Shown: positions 27,974-36,095, numbered from the stretch's first letter. The stretch: 64,000 nucleotides of DNA from Woronichinia naegeliana WA131 (GCA_025370055.1 CP073041.1:6604272-6668271); one strand, 5' to 3'. The notes: generated from the letters alone by a model not told the origin. Numbers and translations are program-made.

Positions 27974-28253
27974 AAGCTCTCCGTTCATATTTAGTTGCTT
28001 TTCTAGCACTAATAATTCGTCCAATTATTTCGCCATTTTCAGACTCATATTCAGGTGAAGTGTGTACAACAAAAATAATAACGTAACCAGCTAGACTAAC
28101 AGTTTGCCAACGTTCTTCATTGGGAAAGGGATCGCGCCGACTGTCCGCTAGAGGATCATTAAAGACAAGCTTGGCCGTCTCGAAACCAAGACCATGTTTT
28201 AGCTTGTTAGTTTTGTTTTTATCATCGTTCCAAGTCCACCTCAAGTTTGCCAC
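27954..28253 (-). CDS. brnT: BrnT-type ribonuclease toxin
   Basis: 99 residues: TWNDDKNKTNKLKHGLGFET, NDPLADSRRDPFPNEERWQT, then RIISARKATKYERRAYEE. This is the standard BrnT sequence, a RelE-like mRNA interferase. It is the first gene of a two-gene unit with brnA, followed by a type A repeat. Confidence 0.9.
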   Translation of the reverse strand: MANLRWTWNDDKNKTNKLKHGLGFETAKLVFNDPLADSRRDPFPNEERWQTVSLAGYVIIFVVHTSPEYESENGEIIGRIISARKATKYERRAYEEGHF

Positions 28254-28363
28254 TCAATTCTGACTTTATGATAGCAACTCTACTCAAACTCGTCAGGGAT
28301 CGGACAATTGCCATTGATGAACAAAAAATAAGGGCGATCGCTCTCACTTACTTTATTAACTGT

Positions 28364-28654
28364 TTAAATAATCGCCTCTAATTTTTCTAAGGCATTGATC
28401 AATTTACGCTTAATTTGTATTTCTCCTGTCCAACTGACATATTCATCGTCGCCGCCTTCCAAGTCTTCTGCTGTCCAATGGTCAATAAAAAAGTCGGAAG
28501 ATGTTTGATACTTTTCTTCAAATTTAAGGAGTATTTGATTGGTTTTGCGGAGAGAACGTTGTAAGTTTTTAATCTCGGATTCAATGGCCGTTTTAACTAG
28601 ATTTTGAATACTTTCAATGTCGGAGGAATCAGATTTAATTTGTAGTTGTAACAT
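28364..28654 (-). CDS. Small helical protein, unknown
   Basis: 96 residues from the ATG at 28654 (MLQLQIKSDSSDIESIQNLV). Predicted to be almost all helix with charged heptads (NLQRSLRKTNQILLKFEEKY), and an acidic C-terminal part (WTAEDLEGGDDEY). Third gene of a minus-strand run with 28720-29121 and the split gene 29123-31999. I do not recognise the family; it could be the antitoxin-like partner of this run. Confidence 0.55.
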   Translation of the reverse strand: MLQLQIKSDSSDIESIQNLVKTAIESEIKNLQRSLRKTNQILLKFEEKYQTSSDFFIDHWTAEDLEGGDDEYVSWTGEIQIKRKLINALEKLEAII

Positions 28655-28719
28655 GATTTTTTCTTGGATGTTTGGATTCTTATTGGAAATGGTGGTTAGG
28701 CGATCGCCTAAATTCAGAG

Positions 28720-29121
28720 TTATTCGTGAAGCATTAGCCAATCAATGAGTAGTAGTTTTAAATAATCTAATTTTTGTAAATATTGATAAATCAGGGAAAA
28801 TTGTTCATTTTTTGTGAAGTAAAGTTCGGCAAGAGATGGATTTTTGAGGATACAAATAGCTCGTAAATTTTTTAGGGATTGATCAGGATTTTTGATTTGT
28901 TGATTAATTGTTATTTGACTTGCATAGCCCCTTAGATAGGTTGTCAATAAGTCAATTTCTTCGAGAATAGAAAATTCGTTATTATTAGGAGGAAAATTTT
29001 CTAATAGTGTTTTTTTGTCTTGTTGTAACACCTGTTGATAATCTTGGGTTAATAGGGTTAATAAATCAACAATTTTTTTTGTGCTTTGTTCTAGCGGGTT
29101 GACAGTGATGGTATTGAGCAT
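28720..29121 (-). CDS. Uncharacterised helical protein
   Basis: 133 residues, all-helical and Leu-rich, no signal peptide (KKIVDLLTLLTQDYQQVLQQ). It starts one base after the stop of the gene whose 3' part is 29123-29349, so the two were translationally coupled. No known domain recognised. Its partner was cut by an insertion sequence, so this gene may now lack its original promoter. Confidence 0.6.
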   Translation of the reverse strand: MLNTITVNPLEQSTKKIVDLLTLLTQDYQQVLQQDKKTLLENFPPNNNEFSILEEIDLLTTYLRGYASQITINQQIKNPDQSLKNLRAICILKNPSLAELYFTKNEQFSLIYQYLQKLDYLKLLLIDWLMLHE

Positions 29122-29856
29122 TTTAGTTGACTCCGTAGGTGACTATTTTTTCAATCCCAGAGGGATCAAGGCGTACAATGAGGTATTCGTTGTTTTTGCG
29201 ATAAACGGCTGATTGATCTTGCCGATAATCTTTGGGTGGAATGCGAGTGGCTCTTTTTTTATTGAAGTTACGGGCTTTACGGAGGAGTTTAAGGGGATCA
29301 ATTTGTTTGCGATTAGCATGGTCAAGAATATTATGGGCAATACTGAGATCTAAGTACAGGACAAAAGGCTTGAAAAGTATACGAGAAAGGGGTTTCATGG
29401 AAGATGAACGTAATGTAAGAAAACCCATGAACCAATATAACGCATTGAAACAAGCCCTAAAACCCCATTTGGGATGGCATGGTGCCAGACTCTCCTTCCT
29501 AGCCTTGTTCTTACTCGCCCTCCTCAAAGTGAAAACGGTTAACCTTAAAGAATTGGCTCTGGGTTTTGAAGGTCGGGCATTGGTGGATTCTCATTACAAA
29601 CGCTTACAACGCTTTTTCTCAGGATTTGAGCTGGATTACCATCACATTGCCCGTATTGTAATCAGTTGGCTGGATATCCCTCAACCTTGGGTATTAAGTA
29701 TTGACCGCACAACCTGGGAGTTTGGCAGTCATGGTTATAATATCCTCACTGTCGGCATTGTCCATGAAGGAGTAGCCATTCCCATCTTGTGGTGGATGCT
29801 TAGCAAGAAGGGTGTGACCTTTAGTTGATGAAGGAAAAGAAAAGTGTTAACATGAG

Positions 29857-30285
29857 ATGAAAAGTGACAAAGAGGAAACAATGATGACAGCAAAACTAAT
29901 TAATGTAGAGGGTTCAAAGATAAAAATAGAACTAACATTAGAACTAAGTCGTTCAATGTTGGATACAGAAATAAATATTCAAAAAGGCTTAAACGAAGTA
30001 GGTTGCATCGCCAGCAAAGAAGCCTTGAAATATTTAGATACAGATGGTTCACCCTTAAAAATCGGTGAAGAAATCTGGAAGAGTAAGGGAGAGCAACCGA
30101 AAGAATATCAAACACCTTATGGTGAGGTTATAGTGAATCGTCATGTATATCAGCGTTCACCTTTGAGGAAAAACGTATTGCCCCTTAGAAAGAGAAGCAA
30201 GGATAATCATAACATCAACGCCATTATTGGCAAAACAGGTATCCTCAAAAATGTCAGGGATGGCAGGCAAAGAGGTGAAAAATGA
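29857..30285 (+). CDS. ISKra4-type transposase, N-terminal frame
   Basis: 142 residues; the first about 100 (LTLELSRSMLDTEINIQKGL, ...QTPYGEVIVNRHVYQRS) are the N-terminal part of an ISKra4-like transposase. After the Ser-Pro near 30160 the frame is no longer family-like. The homologous continuation lies in the next frame (+1), starting GKTYCPLEREARIIITSTP. A better start may be the ATG pair at 29881/29884, which has AGAGGA before it. Confidence 0.75.
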   Translation: MKSDKEETMMTAKLINVEGSKIKIELTLELSRSMLDTEINIQKGLNEVGCIASKEALKYLDTDGSPLKIGEEIWKSKGEQPKEYQTPYGEVIVNRHVYQRSPLRKNVLPLRKRSKDNHNINAIIGKTGILKNVRDGRQRGEK

Positions 30286-31165
30286 TTTATTAGAAAATCA
30301 TGGTAGAAAAGTAGCGCTATCCTATATCCAAAGATTGAGTGAAGCAGTAGGAAGTGTGGTACAGGCAAAAGAAGAAGCGTGGAGTTATGCCCCGCCCAAG
30401 GAGGATAGCCAAATTGCAACAGTGGGAATAGGATTAGATGGAACCTGTATGCTGATGTGTGAGGATGGCTACCGTGAAGCAATGGTGGGAACCGTTTCCC
30501 TATACGATAGTGAAGGCGAACGTCAACATACAATCTATCTAGGTGCGGCACCAGAGTATGGAAAAAAGAGTTTTCTAGAAAGATTAGAAAGAGAAATTGA
30601 GCGAGCGAAAAACCGTTATCCAGAGGCAACATTGGTCGGGATAGCAGACGGGGCAGAATCAAATTGGAAGTTTTTAGAAAAGCAAACGGAAGAACAGATA
30701 TTAGATTTCTATCATGCCTCTGGTTACTTAGGTGCCTTGGCAGAAGCGTTGCATCCGAATACCGTGTCAAAACAAAAAGAATGGTTGACTGAAAATTGTC
30801 GAGAACTCAAGCATGAAAAAGGAAAAGCAGGAGAACTGCTAAATCTGATGAAAGAAGTCAAAGAAGAAAAAAGTCATTCTAAGAATCTTACCGAGAAACT
30901 ACAAGCGGCGATTACTTATTACGAGAATCATCAGCATCAAATGGATTATGCTGAATACTTAGAGAAAAAGTATCCGATTGGTTCAGGTGTTACGGAAGCA
31001 GCTTGTAAGACGTTGGTCAAACAACGATTATGTTGTTCAGGGATGCGATGGAAGGAAAAAGGAGCAGGAATTATTTTGAGCCTACGAGCTTTGGTATTGA
31101 CCAAGGAACGATGGAGTCAATTTTGGGCAAAACTTGATCAATATGGGTTCCCTGTAGAACCCTGA
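30227..31165 (+). CDS. ISKra4-type transposase, catalytic frame
   Basis: 312 residues as drawn, but the frame is open from 30167 with family-like sequence (CPLEREARIIITSTPLLAKQ). Catalytic landmarks: GIGLDGTCM, LVGIADGAESNWKFL, LDFYHASGYLG and the C-terminal YPIGSGVTEAACKTLVKQR. It needs a +1 shift from the upstream frame to give a full transposase; both copies in the window carry the same arrangement. Confidence 0.8.
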   Translation: MAKQVSSKMSGMAGKEVKNDLLENHGRKVALSYIQRLSEAVGSVVQAKEEAWSYAPPKEDSQIATVGIGLDGTCMLMCEDGYREAMVGTVSLYDSEGERQHTIYLGAAPEYGKKSFLERLEREIERAKNRYPEATLVGIADGAESNWKFLEKQTEEQILDFYHASGYLGALAEALHPNTVSKQKEWLTENCRELKHEKGKAGELLNLMKEVKEEKSHSKNLTEKLQAAITYYENHQHQMDYAEYLEKKYPIGSGVTEAACKTLVKQRLCCSGMRWKEKGAGIILSLRALVLTKERWSQFWAKLDQYGFPVEP

Positions 31166-32034
31166 TTACAACAGCTTTTATCAACTAAAGGTCGCACCCA
31201 GCAAGAAAAAGGGCAATTCTAACAGTGATGAACGAATGCGTTTTATCGAGGAGATGCTCAAGATTTTTCCCACCGCCCTGATTCGTTGTTTATGTGGCGA
31301 CCGTGAGTTTATTGGTCAGGCTTGGCTTCGCTATCTTCTGCTCGAACCGCTACTGGCTTTCTGTCTGAGAATTCGGGCTACGGACAAGATTGAGCACAAT
31401 GGCAAGCTTTTGGCCGCCAAAGTCATTTTTGCCCATCTTGCAAAAGAGTGAATCTCAACGTCTTCAAGGGAGTTGTCGGGTTTGGGGATATCCTGTTTCT
31501 GTAGAGGCTCTTCGCTTGCCTGATAATTCTCTACTCATCGTCATTGGACATCCCGATTCCCAAGGTCTTATTCACGATTATGCCCTGCGTTGGGGCATTG
31601 AAACCCTTTTTGGCATCTTTAAGACTCGTGGCTTTTGCTTGGAATCTACTCACTTTACTGACCCCAAGCGTCTTCGTAAGCTTTTGGCTTTACTGACTTT
31701 AGCTTTGGCTTGGTCTCTCAAAACTGGTCTAGCAATTCATCATCTTCATCCCATTCCCCTCAAGAAACATGGTCGCCTAGCGCAGAGTCTTTTTCGTCTT
31801 GGTTTTGACCATCTTCGTCATCTTGTTCTTAATCCTTCTCTACCCAATTTTTCTCTTTTTCTCGACTCCCTACATTTTTTGTCCTGTACTTAGTACTGAG
31901 ATAGGTTGCGGCTGACCATTCGGAGAGATAGCTTTTAATTTCAATGATTTCTTTTTCTGTGCAGTTTTGACAAAGTTTTTCTAAAAATGGATCGTTCATT
32001 GAGTGTTCATTGTTCGGGATATTTTAGGAGAAAT

Positions 32035-32178
32035 TTAATCTGAATTTTTAATAGTCAAGATGCTAATAGGGTGATAAGTATCTCTCAAGTCATTAAGGTT
32101 CTTATGCAGATTTTTATCTTTTTGTCCGAGTTCTTGGTAAATTTCCCAGGTGTTGCCTTCAAAGAATAAGTATCTCAT
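32035..32178 (-). pseudogene. Truncated Txe/YoeB-type toxin remnant
   Basis: 47-codon minus-strand frame: MRYLFFEGNTWEIYQELGQK, then DKNLHKNL, which is the normal beginning of a Txe/YoeB toxin (FEGNTWE.Y..LR.KDK.LHK.L). After LHKNL the sequence departs (NDLRDTYHPISIL), and the catalytic C-terminus is missing. It overlaps the 3' end of the decayed antitoxin. Confidence 0.65.
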
Positions 32179-32421
32179 TGAGTTCTGCGATCGTGGGAGT
32201 GTAACCTTGATTTTGGCTATGGGTTGTCATAGATTTAGCGATTTTTTCCATAAGATTAATATCTTGCAAAATTGCTAGGGTTTCTTGTTGTCCCAATCTT
32301 CGGCACTGATGACAACAAAATCGTCTCCGTCTTGATTGGTGATTTTGAAGAGTTGACTGATGACTTGTTTGATTAAGTTTCGCAGGTTATTGGTAAATTG
32401 ATTGATGGTGATAGAGTTCAC
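32159..32421 (-). pseudogene. Frameshifted Phd/YefM-type antitoxin
   Basis: Starts with a GTG at 32421: VNSITINQFTNNLRNLIKQV, FKITNQDGDDFVVISAEDWD, then a one-base shift and ETLAILQDINLMEKIAKSM. The DFVVISAEDW motif is the YefM hallmark. Pairs with the truncated toxin downstream. Confidence 0.7.
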
Positions 32422-32511
32422 AGTTTTTATCCTCTTACCTGAAATTCAAGAGTAAGTTTTTAGAAGCTTTCATTGACAAGATTGGTAAAATCATTAATCT
32501 CTTTGTATTTA

Positions 32512-33504
32512 CTAGATTTTTTGTGTTTCATTTCGTTTACAATTTTTCTCAAGATATGACTTTAGTTCTGGAAAATCATCCCAATAATTTTCTGCTGATG
32601 GGTATTTTTTACCATCAAAAATCTCTCCATACCATACAGAATAAATTTGCTCCTTAAATTTTTCGGTATTATTTATAAATTTATCTTCAAAAGACGTTGA
32701 ATCAAGACTTTTTAAAATATCAAAAGAGAGACACAAAATAGCACTTAATTGAGTTCTGACTAAATCTATTATCTTAATTAGTCCACCAAGCTTCCGTTCT
32801 CTTTCATCCTTTGATAAGTTAGCGTAATTATTCTTGTTGAATAAAAAATAATCATTACTGCTCTCATCTTTATAAAAATGAGTAATTAGGTGTTTATTTG
32901 TAGTAAATGAAATATTTTCTAAGTCCATAAAATACCTAATAATTTTCTGCGAAATTCCGTTATCGAAAATCTTAGAACTTGAAATAATTTCCTGAGCAAT
33001 ATATTTAATTTCTAATAGTTCTATCAATTCTTTACAGGATTGGATTGATGATGTAAAACAGATTGAATTACTGTTGATGGAAGGGCGCAAATTTTCAACA
33101 GAATGAGACAAGCTAAATAATCGTGATTTGTTCGCTCCAATAAAATACAAAATTACATTTTTAGTATCATTTCGAGTATTATTTCTTTGCAAGTCACTTG
33201 TATATCTTGCTACAAATAAGGTACCTAATATTGTCAAGATAACTATTATGATTTGCAAGATTGATGGCCAAATTAAACTGTCAAAGGAAGATTTATTTTC
33301 AATATTTGTAATTCTCTGACTTAAAGAATTTTCAATACTTGTGACCCTCTGGTTTAAAGAATTTAGTTCTTTTTGATTGACAATATTTTGATTAATATTT
33401 TTTTTAATGTCTAATAATTGAACGTTAATGTTGACCAAATCATTCTGTAAATCTTTCTGAAGATTAGAAGTTTTATCTTGTAAATTTGTTGTTGTGGAAA
33501 GCAT
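32512..33504 (-). CDS. Coiled-coil protein with one membrane span
   Basis: About 330 residues from the ATG at 33504 (MLSTTTNLQDKTSNLQKDL). Residues to about 75 are a coiled coil (LNSLNQRVTSIENSLSQRIT); about 85-105 form a hydrophobic span (SILQIIIVILTILGTLFVA); the rest is a soluble helical domain with no motif I recognise. Base composition is very AT-rich compared with core genes, which fits acquisition. Could be a membrane sensor or effector; function unknown. Confidence 0.6.
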   Translation of the reverse strand: MLSTTTNLQDKTSNLQKDLQNDLVNINVQLLDIKKNINQNIVNQKELNSLNQRVTSIENSLSQRITNIENKSSFDSLIWPSILQIIIVILTILGTLFVARYTSDLQRNNTRNDTKNVILYFIGANKSRLFSLSHSVENLRPSINSNSICFTSSIQSCKELIELLEIKYIAQEIISSSKIFDNGISQKIIRYFMDLENISFTTNKHLITHFYKDESSNDYFLFNKNNYANLSKDERERKLGGLIKIIDLVRTQLSAILCLSFDILKSLDSTSFEDKFINNTEKFKEQIYSVWYGEIFDGKKYPSAENYWDDFPELKSYLEKNCKRNETQKI

Positions 33505-33594
33505 AGTAAAAGATATTGTCAAAGATAATTGAGATTATAGAAAAACTATAAACAGATGGAAAAAAGTCAAAGATAAAATTGTGTAGGCTGCATA

Positions 33595-33616
33595 CTGGAA
33601 CGAAGTACAACCTCAT
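33595..33616 (-). pseudogene. First codons of a lost RelE-type toxin
   Basis: Matches the beginning of the toxin at 34274-34537 (MYEVVL), then diverges after six codons. It marks the break point of a duplicated TA module. Confidence 0.55.
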
Positions 33617-33876
33617 ACATCAGAACGAAGCTCTCTCCAATTTTTGTAATCGGCTTTAGGTGTTACCTTGCAATGCTTAACCCGTGACAATAAACCAGAA
33701 ATTGCCAATAACTCCTGAGTTGCCGCTTCACTCTCCGCATCTGCCAAATAAGCCGCAAAATCTGCCACAACCTGTAACCGTTCAGGCGATAACTGTTGCA
33801 GACTATCCTCTAGTTGCGCCCGTACTTCTTGAGTACAATTTATCTTGCTTACTCTAAATGTAAAAAAGAATACCAT
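33613..33876 (-). CDS. Orphan antitoxin-like protein (duplicate), start codon altered
   Basis: Near-identical to the antitoxin at 34530-34760 (CTQEVRAQLEDSLQQLSPER, ...LAAYLADAESEAATQELLAI). At the position of the sister ATG this copy has ATA (33843-33841), so it either uses an upstream ATG at 33876, adding 12 residues, or is dead. Its toxin is missing except for six codons. Confidence 0.55.
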   Translation of the reverse strand: MVFFFTFRVSKINCTQEVRAQLEDSLQQLSPERLQVVADFAAYLADAESEAATQELLAISGLLSRVKHCKVTPKADYKNWRELRSDV

Positions 33877-33904
33877 AAATTTAACGCATTGAAACGCGAT
33901 CGCC
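33847..33904. repeat. 57-base inter-module repeat (type B), copy 1
   Basis: CTTACTC.AAATGTA...AATACC.TAAA, then TTAACGCATTGAAACGCGAT and CGCC. Other full copies at 34764-34821 and 35472-35529; a shorter one at 34248-34271. Confidence 0.85.
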
Positions 33905-33906
33905 TT

Positions 33907-34179
33907 TTAAACATTAGGGAAAAAGCCAAACTTAATCACTGCACTGGCCACCGCCGTAAAAATAATGCCAATCAAAGCCCATATCTGACCGCGTTGGCTA
34001 CCTCTAAGATCTTTAACCTCCTCTTTTACCGTCGTCAAATCAGCCTTAACCGTTGCCATATCAACCTTCAGATCCGTCAGATCGCTCTCGATTTTATCTA
34101 ACTTCTGATCCAGACGGTCAAAACGTTGGTCTAGCTTATTGAGAACATCCTTTAAATCAGTTTCAATCATCATCGACAT
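33907..34179 (-). CDS. Small coiled-coil protein with C-terminal membrane helix
   Basis: 90 residues. Residues 5-60 are a regular coiled coil (LDQRFDRLDQKLDKIESDLT), followed by RGSQRGQIWALIGIIFTAVA and a short tail, a single C-terminal span. The start at 34179 is favoured by GGAGAAAACG before the ATG. Same design as 62083-62445 (KQVWALIGILFTAV) and, more distantly, 54832-55206. Family function unknown. Confidence 0.65.
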   Translation of the reverse strand: MSMMIETDLKDVLNKLDQRFDRLDQKLDKIESDLTDLKVDMATVKADLTTVKEEVKDLRGSQRGQIWALIGIIFTAVASAVIKFGFFPNV

Positions 34180-34273
34180 CGTTTTCTCCTCGTCACGTCC
34201 CTTTAATTTTAGATTAATAGATTAGAACTTGGGTAATAATAACAACATTAACGCATTGAAACGCGATCGCCGC

Positions 34274-34537
34274 TTATGCATCATAGGCTTCTCCGCGATG
34301 AACAATTTCTACAACTGAGACAACCATCACCTGAGCATCTATCGAATAAATTACCCGATAATCGCTTATTCGGTAACGATAATAACCAGACAAGCTTCCC
34401 TTCAAAGCCTTAATATTAGGATGAAATCGAGGATTTTGTTCTAATTGCTCTAAACATCGGGTAATTTTCTTGGCTAGAGTCTTATCTGCTCGAAGATAAA
34501 ATGCTTGAGCCTTTGGATGAAGCACAACCTCATACAT
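34274..34537 (-). CDS. RelE/ParE-superfamily toxin
   Basis: 87 residues: MYEVVLHPKAQAFYLRADKT, ...LKGSLSGYYRYRISDYRVIY, ...VVEIVHRGEAYD. The GxYRyRisdYRviY strand and the terminal HRG..Y motif are those of RelE-type mRNA interferases. It overlaps the upstream antitoxin by eight bases. Confidence 0.85.
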   Translation of the reverse strand: MYEVVLHPKAQAFYLRADKTLAKKITRCLEQLEQNPRFHPNIKALKGSLSGYYRYRISDYRVIYSIDAQVMVVSVVEIVHRGEAYDA

Positions 34538-34760
34538 CAGAACGAAGCTCTCTCCAATTTTTGTAATCGGCTTTAGGTGTTGCCTCGCACTGCTTAACCC
34601 TATCCAATAAACCAGGAATTGCTAATAACTCCTGAGTTGCCGCTTCACTCTCCGCATCTGCCAAATAAGCCGCAAAATCCGCCACAACCTGTAACCGTTC
34701 AGGCGATAACTGTTGCAGACTATCCTCTAGTTGCGCCCGTACTTCTTGAGTACAATTCAT
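34530..34760 (-). CDS. Antitoxin partner of the RelE-type toxin
   Basis: 76 residues, all helical: NCTQEVRAQLEDSLQQLSPE, RLQVVADFAAYLADAESEAA, ending KNWRELRSDV. The LSPERLQ.V.DFA.YL pattern is the common partner of cyanobacterial RelE-type toxins (DUF2281-like). It starts the operon; a type B repeat lies directly upstream and probably carries the promoter. Confidence 0.75.
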   Translation of the reverse strand: MNCTQEVRAQLEDSLQQLSPERLQVVADFAAYLADAESEAATQELLAIPGLLDRVKQCEATPKADYKNWRELRSDV

Positions 34761-34763
34761 CTT

Positions 34764-34821
34764 GCTTACTCCAAATATGGAAAAGAATACCCTAAATTTA
34801 ACGCATTGAAACGCGATCGCC
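34764..34821. repeat. Type B inter-module repeat, copy 2
   Basis: Same order of blocks as 33847-33904; it sits directly before the antitoxin start at 34760. Confidence 0.85.
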
Positions 34822-34851
34822 CTTTAAGTAAAATTTCAAAAAAAGTCAAAC

Positions 34852-35397
34852 TTACCAAACTTGGGGTATAAACTCGGCATCATTCAAAATCACCACATTT
34901 TCTCCCGATTGCACCAACACAAACAAGCCCTGACGATACGCATAACTCGCTACCTCATCGGGAACAACCATCGCCGCTACAGCACCAAACCCCTTAACAT
35001 CCTTAAAACGAGGCATTAATCGCTTAAACCGAGCCAAACGATGTAAATGCTCATCCACATCCCCTTGACTTAACTTAGTTTTTACCGCAATTAAGATAGC
35101 CTCTGAATCACTAGCGGCAAAAACATCAATATCTAAAAACGCCCCTTCTCTATGGACTGATACTCCTGAAGAGATGTAACAAAAATCAAAACCCCACTCC
35201 TGAAAAAGCTCAAACACAGAGGGATAGACTTGCCACGCGATAAAATCACCAAGTGGGTCGCTGAATTTGGCTAACTGCTTGTTAATGATTTCCATTTGTC
35301 TATTTTTTGCAGGTTTTGACTGTTCGGGAATGTCTTTTTTCCCTGGCAAATAGCCTTCCCATTCTTGGTATCCTTGCCCGTTGCTTGTTGTCGTCAT
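34852..35397 (-). CDS. PD-(D/E)XK nuclease-like protein (divergent paralogue)
   Basis: 181 residues from the ATG at 35397. Core AFLDIDVFAASDSEAILIAV, then KTKLSQGDVDEHL; compared with the sister proteins (EIDLLVVNDTDAILVEVKSK) the putative catalytic D...ExK has become D...AxK, so nuclease activity may be lost. The C-terminal KGFGAVAAMVVPDEVASYAY, and SGENVVILNDAEFIPQVW end, is shared with 36096 and 45866. The N-terminus is different (TSNGQGYQEWEGYLPGKKD). Confidence 0.7.
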   Translation of the reverse strand: MTTTSNGQGYQEWEGYLPGKKDIPEQSKPAKNRQMEIINKQLAKFSDPLGDFIAWQVYPSVFELFQEWGFDFCYISSGVSVHREGAFLDIDVFAASDSEAILIAVKTKLSQGDVDEHLHRLARFKRLMPRFKDVKGFGAVAAMVVPDEVASYAYRQGLFVLVQSGENVVILNDAEFIPQVW

Positions 35398-35471
35398 AAT
35401 CAATTTTTTCCAGTTAAATCACTCCTATTGTAGCCCGATCGCTTTTTCTCATTGTCGTTACGGATGATAGT

Positions 35472-35529
35472 GCCTACTCCAAATGTAGAAAAAAATACCA
35501 TAAAGTTAACGCATTGAAACGCGATCGCC
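35472..35529. repeat. Type B inter-module repeat, copy 3 (no gene attached)
   Basis: Same blocks as copies 1 and 2, but here it is not next to an antitoxin start. It abuts a left half of a type A repeat (35436-35465). Confidence 0.8.
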
Positions 35530-35796
35530 CTATTCGTAATGAGACCACATCATTAAAATCTTAACCCTGTGAGCCTGATTATCAACTTCATAAACAAGAC
35601 GATGCTGAATGTTGATCCTTCTTGAGTACATTTCAGCTAAATCTCCCGTTAATTTCTCGTAAGGTGGTGGATTTTGATAGGGATTAGTCTTGAGAATATT
35701 AATTAACTGATCAACTTTAGGTTTTAAACCCGCACGAGTGACTTTTTTAGCATCTTTTAAAGCCCGTTTTGTTAATGCAATTTCCCACATTACCAT
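35530..35796 (-). CDS. Txe/YoeB-family toxin
   Basis: 88 residues: MWEIALTKRALKDAKKVTRA, NPYQNPPPYEKLTGDLAEMY, SRRINIQHRLVYEV, ending MMWSHYE. This is the complete YoeB pattern with the C-terminal His-Tyr used in catalysis. It overlaps its antitoxin by seven bases. The ATG at 35796 aligns with the start of the paralogue at 38450. Confidence 0.9.
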   Translation of the reverse strand: MVMWEIALTKRALKDAKKVTRAGLKPKVDQLINILKTNPYQNPPPYEKLTGDLAEMYSRRINIQHRLVYEVDNQAHRVKILMMWSHYE

Positions 35797-36041
35797 TCCA
35801 CCTTATCCAGTGGAACACAATCCTCCCAACTTGTATTCTTTCCCACAATTAAATCGTCCTTAACCCCTGGAATAGACGACAAATAAAGAGTTTCCTGTAA
35901 ACCATTCCACTCCTCTAAAGAAACCAATACCGCCTGTTTCTGCTCATTAACTGTAATGAGTGTAGCTTGCTGATCCTGATTAACCTTATCAATGAGATCG
36001 GCAAGGGTCGGATTCGGCTCTTTGAGATTAATATGATTCAT
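35790..36041 (-). CDS. Phd/YefM-family antitoxin
   Basis: 83 residues from the ATG at 36041 (MNHINLKEPNPTLADLIDKV). QDQQATLITVNEQKQAVLVS and LEEWNGLQETLYLSSIPGV are typical YefM segments, with the toxin-binding tail (SWEDCVPLDKVEW). First gene of the YoeB pair. Confidence 0.88.
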   Translation of the reverse strand: MNHINLKEPNPTLADLIDKVNQDQQATLITVNEQKQAVLVSLEEWNGLQETLYLSSIPGVKDDLIVGKNTSWEDCVPLDKVEW

Positions 36042-36095
36042 AGACAACACAGAAAATTTGTCCCCATTATAACTGGCCGAAGCTAATGGGTAAAG

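Larger units (their letters stand above)
29810..31199 (+). mobile_element. ISKra4-type insertion sequence, copy 1
   Basis: 1390 bases, terminal inverted repeats GGGTG(T/C)GACCTTTAGTTGAT, 8-base target duplication AGCAAGAA (29802-29809 and 31200-31207). Differs from the copy at 58635-60024 at only two positions that I could find. Confidence 0.92.
29350..31893 (+). mobile_element. IS4-family element, interrupted by ISKra4-type element
   Basis: Ends are CTAAGTACAGGACAAAA and its reverse complement, flanked by the 9-base duplication TACTGAGAT (29341-29349 and 31894-31902). Without the nested element it is about 1.15 kb. Confidence 0.9.
29397..31893 (+). pseudogene. IS4-family DDE transposase, broken
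   Basis: Three pieces: 29397-29809 (with first catalytic Asp in LSIDRTTWEFG), 31208-31450 (second Asp in CGDREFIG) and a shifted frame to 31893 with the IS4 signature YALRWGIETLFGIFKTRGF (Y-2-R-3-E-6-K). All catalytic residues survive, but the gene is cut by a 1390-base element and also has a one-base frameshift near 31450 (HLAKE-stop versus the continuing SESQRLQG). It cannot make a functional enzyme. Confidence 0.85.
29123..31999 (-). pseudogene. Small gene split by an IS4-like element, reconstructible
   Basis: Two minus-strand pieces, 31894-31999 (MNDPFLEKLCQNCTEKEIIE, then IKSYLSEWSAAT) and 29123-29349 (YLSIAHNILDHANRKQIDPL, then to IEKIVTYGVN). Removing the IS plus one 9-base target copy joins them in frame into an intact protein of about 107 residues. 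The end (YLIVRLDPSGIEKIVTYG) is of a type seen in small TA-like proteins, but I do not recognise the family. Confidence 0.8.

Noticed and set aside
30207-30770. Long minus-strand open frame (187 codons) in ISKra4-type copy 1, repeated at 59032-59595
   Set aside because: It is the antisense shadow of the transposase gene; both copies show it only because the elements are nearly identical, and the sequence is His/Leu-rich without family features.
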